NCBI GenBank assembly: GCA_009779525.1
Contig: WREB01000043.1
Coordinates: 1-7,714, forward strand
Length of the DNA stretch: 7,714 bases
Direction of reading: 5' to 3'
Source: Defluviitaleaceae bacterium
GTDB lineage: Bacteria > Bacillota_A > Clostridia > Lachnospirales > WQUN01
Made by a program: the position numbers and the translations under genes. Under the pieces are notes generated by a model that was not told where the DNA came from, searched no databases, and worked only from the letters and a program-made list of their open reading frames with translations. Shown here one piece after another: positions 5,541 through 7,714 of the stretch. The first letter of the stretch is position 1. Each line of letters begins with the position of its first letter.

Positions 5541-7295
5541 ATGATGCGCAAGACGAAGATACTCGCGACGCTCGGGCCCGCTTCGAACGACGTCGACACG
5601 ATGATCCAGATGATCAAAAAGGGAATGGACGCGGCGCGGGTCAACTTTTCGCACGGAACCTACGAAACCCATACGATCACGATCAACCGCCTGAAGGAGG
5701 CGCGCAAGACACTCGGGTTGCCGATCCCGCTCATCCTTGACACGAAGGGGCCGGAGATACGGATCAAGACGTTCGACGTCGACAGAATATACCTCGAGCC
5801 CGGAATGGAATTCACGCTTACGACCGACGATATCGAAGGCAACCAGTCGATCGTTTCGGTGACATACAAAAACCTTCCGAAGGACTTGAGCGTCGGGAGC
5901 AGGGTGCTCTTCGACGACGGCCTGATCGAAATGACGGTCAGGTCGCTTACGGACAAAGAAGTGCGCTGCGAGGTGATAAACTCGGGTTTCCTCGGCGCCC
6001 GCAAGGGAATAAACATACCGGACGTATACGTCAATTTGCCTTCGATGACAGACCAGGACATCCAGGACATCAAGTTCGGCATAAAAATGGGGTTCGACTA
6101 TATAGCCGCTTCTTTCATCCGCTCGGCGAACGACGTCTTCAACATACGCAAGGTGCTTGAGGAAAACGGCGGCAGCCATATAAAGATCATCTCGAAGATC
6201 GAGAGCCGCGACGGCGTCAACAACATTGAAAGCATACTCGAGATTTCGGACGGAATCATGGTCGCGAGGGGCGACCTTGGGGTCGAGATACCGCCCGAAG
6301 AAGTCCCGATCGTGCAAAAGCAGCTGATTAGCCGCGCCAATTCGGTCGGAAAGCCCGTTATAACCGCGACCCACATGCTCGAGTCGATGGCGAAGAACCC
6401 GAGGCCGACGCGCGCCGAAGCCAACGACGTCGCCAACGCCATATTCGACGGGACCGACGTCGTAATGCTTTCCGGCGAAACCGCGAACGGCAGCTACCCG
6501 GTCGACAGCATCACGATGATGGCAAGGATCGCCAACAAGGCGGAAAGCTCGATCGACTATTACAACGAAATAACGCGCCACCATTTCGCATTAAACAAAA
6601 ACATAACGAACGCGATAAGTTTCGCGGCGTGCTCGACCGCGGGGGACTTAGGCGCCGCGTGCATCGTCCCGATAACGGACACCGGATTCGCCGCGCGGAT
6701 GGTTTCGCTTGCGAGGCCTTCCTGCCCGATAGTAGCGATAACGACCAACGAATCGACCTACCGCCAGATGAATTTGACGTGGGGCTGCAAACCCGTCCTT
6801 ACCAAGGCGATCCAAGGGAACGACGAGGTTTTCGACATGGCCGAGGAGCTCGCGCTCAAGCATGGGATCGCGAAGACGGGCGACACGATCGTCGCGATCG
6901 CCGGGGTTCCGATAGGCCTCGCGGGAACCACGAACACGCTTCGCGTCCGCACGGTCGGCAACGTCTTGGCTCGGGGCTGCGGCAATAAAAAGGGAAGCGT
7001 CAAGGGAATAACGCGCGTCTTCAAGGTGAAGGACGAAAAGGAGCCTTATTTCGAGCGCGGGGACATCCTGGTCACGACCATGACGACGGACGAGCAGATG
7101 GAGTTCATAAAAAAAGCCGGCGCGATCATAATCGGTTCGTGGGAGCCGATCGACACAAGCCACGCCGAAACCGTCGCGAAGGCGCTTGACATTCCGCTTC
7201 TAGTCGCGAGCGCGAGGGTTATCGACGTGATAGGAAACGGGATACCGGTGACGCTTGACAGCGACGAGGGCTTCGTCTACAACGGCTTTCGATAG
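5541..7295 (+). CDS. pyk: Pyruvate kinase with C-terminal PEP-utiliser-like domain
   Basis: Transfers phosphate from phosphoenolpyruvate to ADP, giving pyruvate and ATP. 584 residues, the long Bacillota form (B. subtilis is 585). Catalytic barrel: ARVNFSHG (R33, N35, S37), LDTKGPEIR (D67, T68, R74), SKIES (K219, E221), ARGDLGVE (D245), TATHMLESM (T277), then NPRPTRAEANDVANAIFDGTD. The lid (B) domain is about residues 75-175. The extra C-terminal domain (about 480-584) keeps a T-S-H motif (539-541) resembling the swivelling domain of PEP synthase and PtsI; in pyruvate kinases this His has no established phosphotransfer role. Tyr84 occupies the position that is Glu in B. subtilis (IYLEPG against IELETG). 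AGGAGG (5531-5536) is 4 nt from ATG 5541 but 7 nt from the next codon, ATG 5544, which may be the true start (583 residues). Lies 48 bp after pfkA. Confidence 0.97.
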   Translation: MMRKTKILATLGPASNDVDTMIQMIKKGMDAARVNFSHGTYETHTITINRLKEARKTLGLPIPLILDTKGPEIRIKTFDVDRIYLEPGMEFTLTTDDIEGNQSIVSVTYKNLPKDLSVGSRVLFDDGLIEMTVRSLTDKEVRCEVINSGFLGARKGINIPDVYVNLPSMTDQDIQDIKFGIKMGFDYIAASFIRSANDVFNIRKVLEENGGSHIKIISKIESRDGVNNIESILEISDGIMVARGDLGVEIPPEEVPIVQKQLISRANSVGKPVITATHMLESMAKNPRPTRAEANDVANAIFDGTDVVMLSGETANGSYPVDSITMMARIANKAESSIDYYNEITRHHFALNKNITNAISFAACSTAGDLGAACIVPITDTGFAARMVSLARPSCPIVAITTNESTYRQMNLTWGCKPVLTKAIQGNDEVFDMAEELALKHGIAKTGDTIVAIAGVPIGLAGTTNTLRVRTVGNVLARGCGNKKGSVKGITRVFKVKDEKEPYFERGDILVTTMTTDEQMEFIKKAGAIIIGSWEPIDTSHAETVAKALDIPLLVASARVIDVIGNGIPVTLDSDEGFVYNGFR

Positions 7296-7314
7296 ATTCA
7301 ACGATTGGCCCGGG

Positions 7315-7326
7315 CGCCGCGCGGCG
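7315..7326. repeat. GC-only 12-bp palindrome after pyk
   Basis: CGCCGCGCGGCG is a perfect palindrome 19 nt beyond the pyk stop. As RNA it would form a stem of only 4 bp with a 4-nt loop and is followed by just three T, so it is at best a weak terminator for the upstream operon. A chance palindrome in G+C-rich DNA is equally possible. Confidence 0.25.
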
Positions 7327-7345
7327 TTTGACACGTCAAGGCCGC
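7321..7345. repeat. Imperfect inverted repeat centred on the deoC −35 (possible operator)
   Basis: The core TTGAC, AC, GTCAA (7328-7339) is flanked outward by GCGGC (7321-7325) and GCCGC (7341-7345), with 2 and 1 unpaired bases between the segments. The left core arm is part of the −35 hexamer, a position where a repressor would block RNA polymerase. The symmetry is seen directly. An operator for a deoxynucleoside-responsive regulator is inference from the downstream gene, and no specific regulator family is recognised from the site. Confidence 0.35.
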
Positions 7346-7356
7346 TATGCTAAAAA
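7328..7356 (+). promoter_or_regulatory. Sigma-A type promoter for deoC
   Basis: A perfect −35 TTGACA (7328-7333), a 17-bp spacer, and −10 TAAAAA (7351-7356; 4 of 6) preceded by TGC, giving an extended −10. Start of transcription would be near 7363, leaving a leader of about 26 nt with GGAGG at 7379-7383. This is the best two-part promoter in the window and suggests deoC can be expressed independently of pyk. Confidence 0.6.
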
Positions 7357-7388
7357 TTGATTGATCCGTAAAGCACGCGGAGGCGATA

Positions 7389-7714
7389 ATGAACGACGAA
7401 ACCATTTTTTCGCGCGTCGACCACACGCTTTTGAAGGCGGACGCGGCGTGGCCCGCGATAAAGAACCTGTGCGAGGAGGCGATCCGACATAAGACCGCCT
7501 GCGTCTGCGTTCCTCCCTCGTACGTGAAAAAAATCGTCGAAAGATACGGGTCGAAAATACCCGTATGCACCGTCATAGGCTTTCCGCTTGGCTACAGCGC
7601 GCTTAAGGCGAAGGAAGCCGAACTCGAGCGGGCGCATAAAAACGGCGCCGCCGAGTTCGATATGGTTATCAACATAGGCGACGCGAAAAACGGCAGGTTC
7701 AACAAAATCGAGGG
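7389..7714 (+). CDS. deoC: Deoxyribose-phosphate aldolase (3' end outside window)
   Basis: Class I aldolase that cleaves 2-deoxy-D-ribose-5-phosphate to glyceraldehyde-3-phosphate and acetaldehyde in deoxynucleoside breakdown. 108 complete codons are visible, about half of the usual 210-250 residues. Recognised by VDHTLLK (10-16), ACVCVPPSYV (38-47), VCTVIGFPLGYS (59-70) and FDMVINIG (90-97). D91 aligns with the conserved active-site Asp (D102 in E. coli). The Schiff-base Lys lies past the window edge. ATG 7389 is 5 nt after GGAGG (7379-7383) and matches the family N-terminus. It has its own promoter, with a dyad over the −35, suggesting regulation separate from the glycolytic genes upstream. 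Confidence 0.93.
   Translation, partial: MNDETIFSRVDHTLLKADAAWPAIKNLCEEAIRHKTACVCVPPSYVKKIVERYGSKIPVCTVIGFPLGYSALKAKEAELERAHKNGAAEFDMVINIGDAKNGRFNKIE

Noticed and set aside
5514..6584. Long open frame (356 codons) on the minus strand opposite pyk
   Set aside because: It is fully antisense to conserved pyruvate kinase sequence, its product has no recognisable motif, and the codon pattern of the plus strand explains the lack of stops.
7315..7330. Intrinsic terminator ending the dnaE-pfkA-pyk operon
   Set aside because: The stem is only 4 bp with three following T; too weak to call, so it is listed only as a palindrome.
1..7714. Novel multi-gene system, mobile element, CRISPR array, tRNA or rRNA
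   Set aside because: Every sizeable stretch is explained by five conserved housekeeping genes; no repeat-spacer pattern, transposase motif, cloverleaf or rRNA-like sequence was seen.

Overview
The window looks like ordinary chromosomal housekeeping DNA from an anaerobic, clostridia-like member of the Bacillota. This is an inference from three things: the co-directional order dnaE–pfkA–pyk, a pyruvate kinase carrying the extra C-terminal PEP-utiliser-like domain common in Bacillota, and strong GGAGG-type ribosome binding sites. The DNA is G+C-rich by eye for that group, with many C- and G-ending codons alongside frequent ATA and AGG. The style is similar in all five genes, so I see no sign of horizontal transfer. 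Genus cannot be read from the sequence.

Layout: (1) On the minus strand, a TrmA/RumA-family RNA (uracil-5-)-methyltransferase starts at 912 and runs off the left edge; its C-terminus with the catalytic Cys is missing. (2) An 81-bp divergent intergenic region (913–993) holds a likely extended −10 promoter for each direction and a perfect 8-bp inverted repeat that overlaps the methyltransferase Shine-Dalgarno. (3) dnaE (994–4497) encodes a full-length replicative DNA polymerase III alpha subunit. (4) pfkA (4515–5492) follows after 17 bp. (5) pyk (5541–7295) follows after a 48-bp gap containing a hairpin and a T-tract. (6) A 93-bp gap carries a recognisable sigma-A type promoter with an inverted repeat over its −35. 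(7) deoC starts at 7389 and runs off the right edge.

How the genes fit together: dnaE, pfkA and pyk are probably one transcript, pairing the replicase with the committed step (phosphofructokinase) and last step (pyruvate kinase) of glycolysis. The gene following pyk, deoC, converts deoxyribose-5-phosphate to glyceraldehyde-3-phosphate and acetaldehyde, feeding deoxynucleoside carbon into the same pathway; its own promoter suggests separate control.

I did not find a novel multi-gene system, mobile element, CRISPR array or RNA gene. The points worth a second look are small-scale: a dnaE start that looks leaderless, an attenuator-shaped set of repeats inside the methyltransferase coding region, a hairpin over that gene's ribosome binding site, a dyad over the deoC −35, and unusual residues in PfkA (TIDLD in place of TIDND) and pyruvate kinase (Tyr at the usual K+-dependence position).
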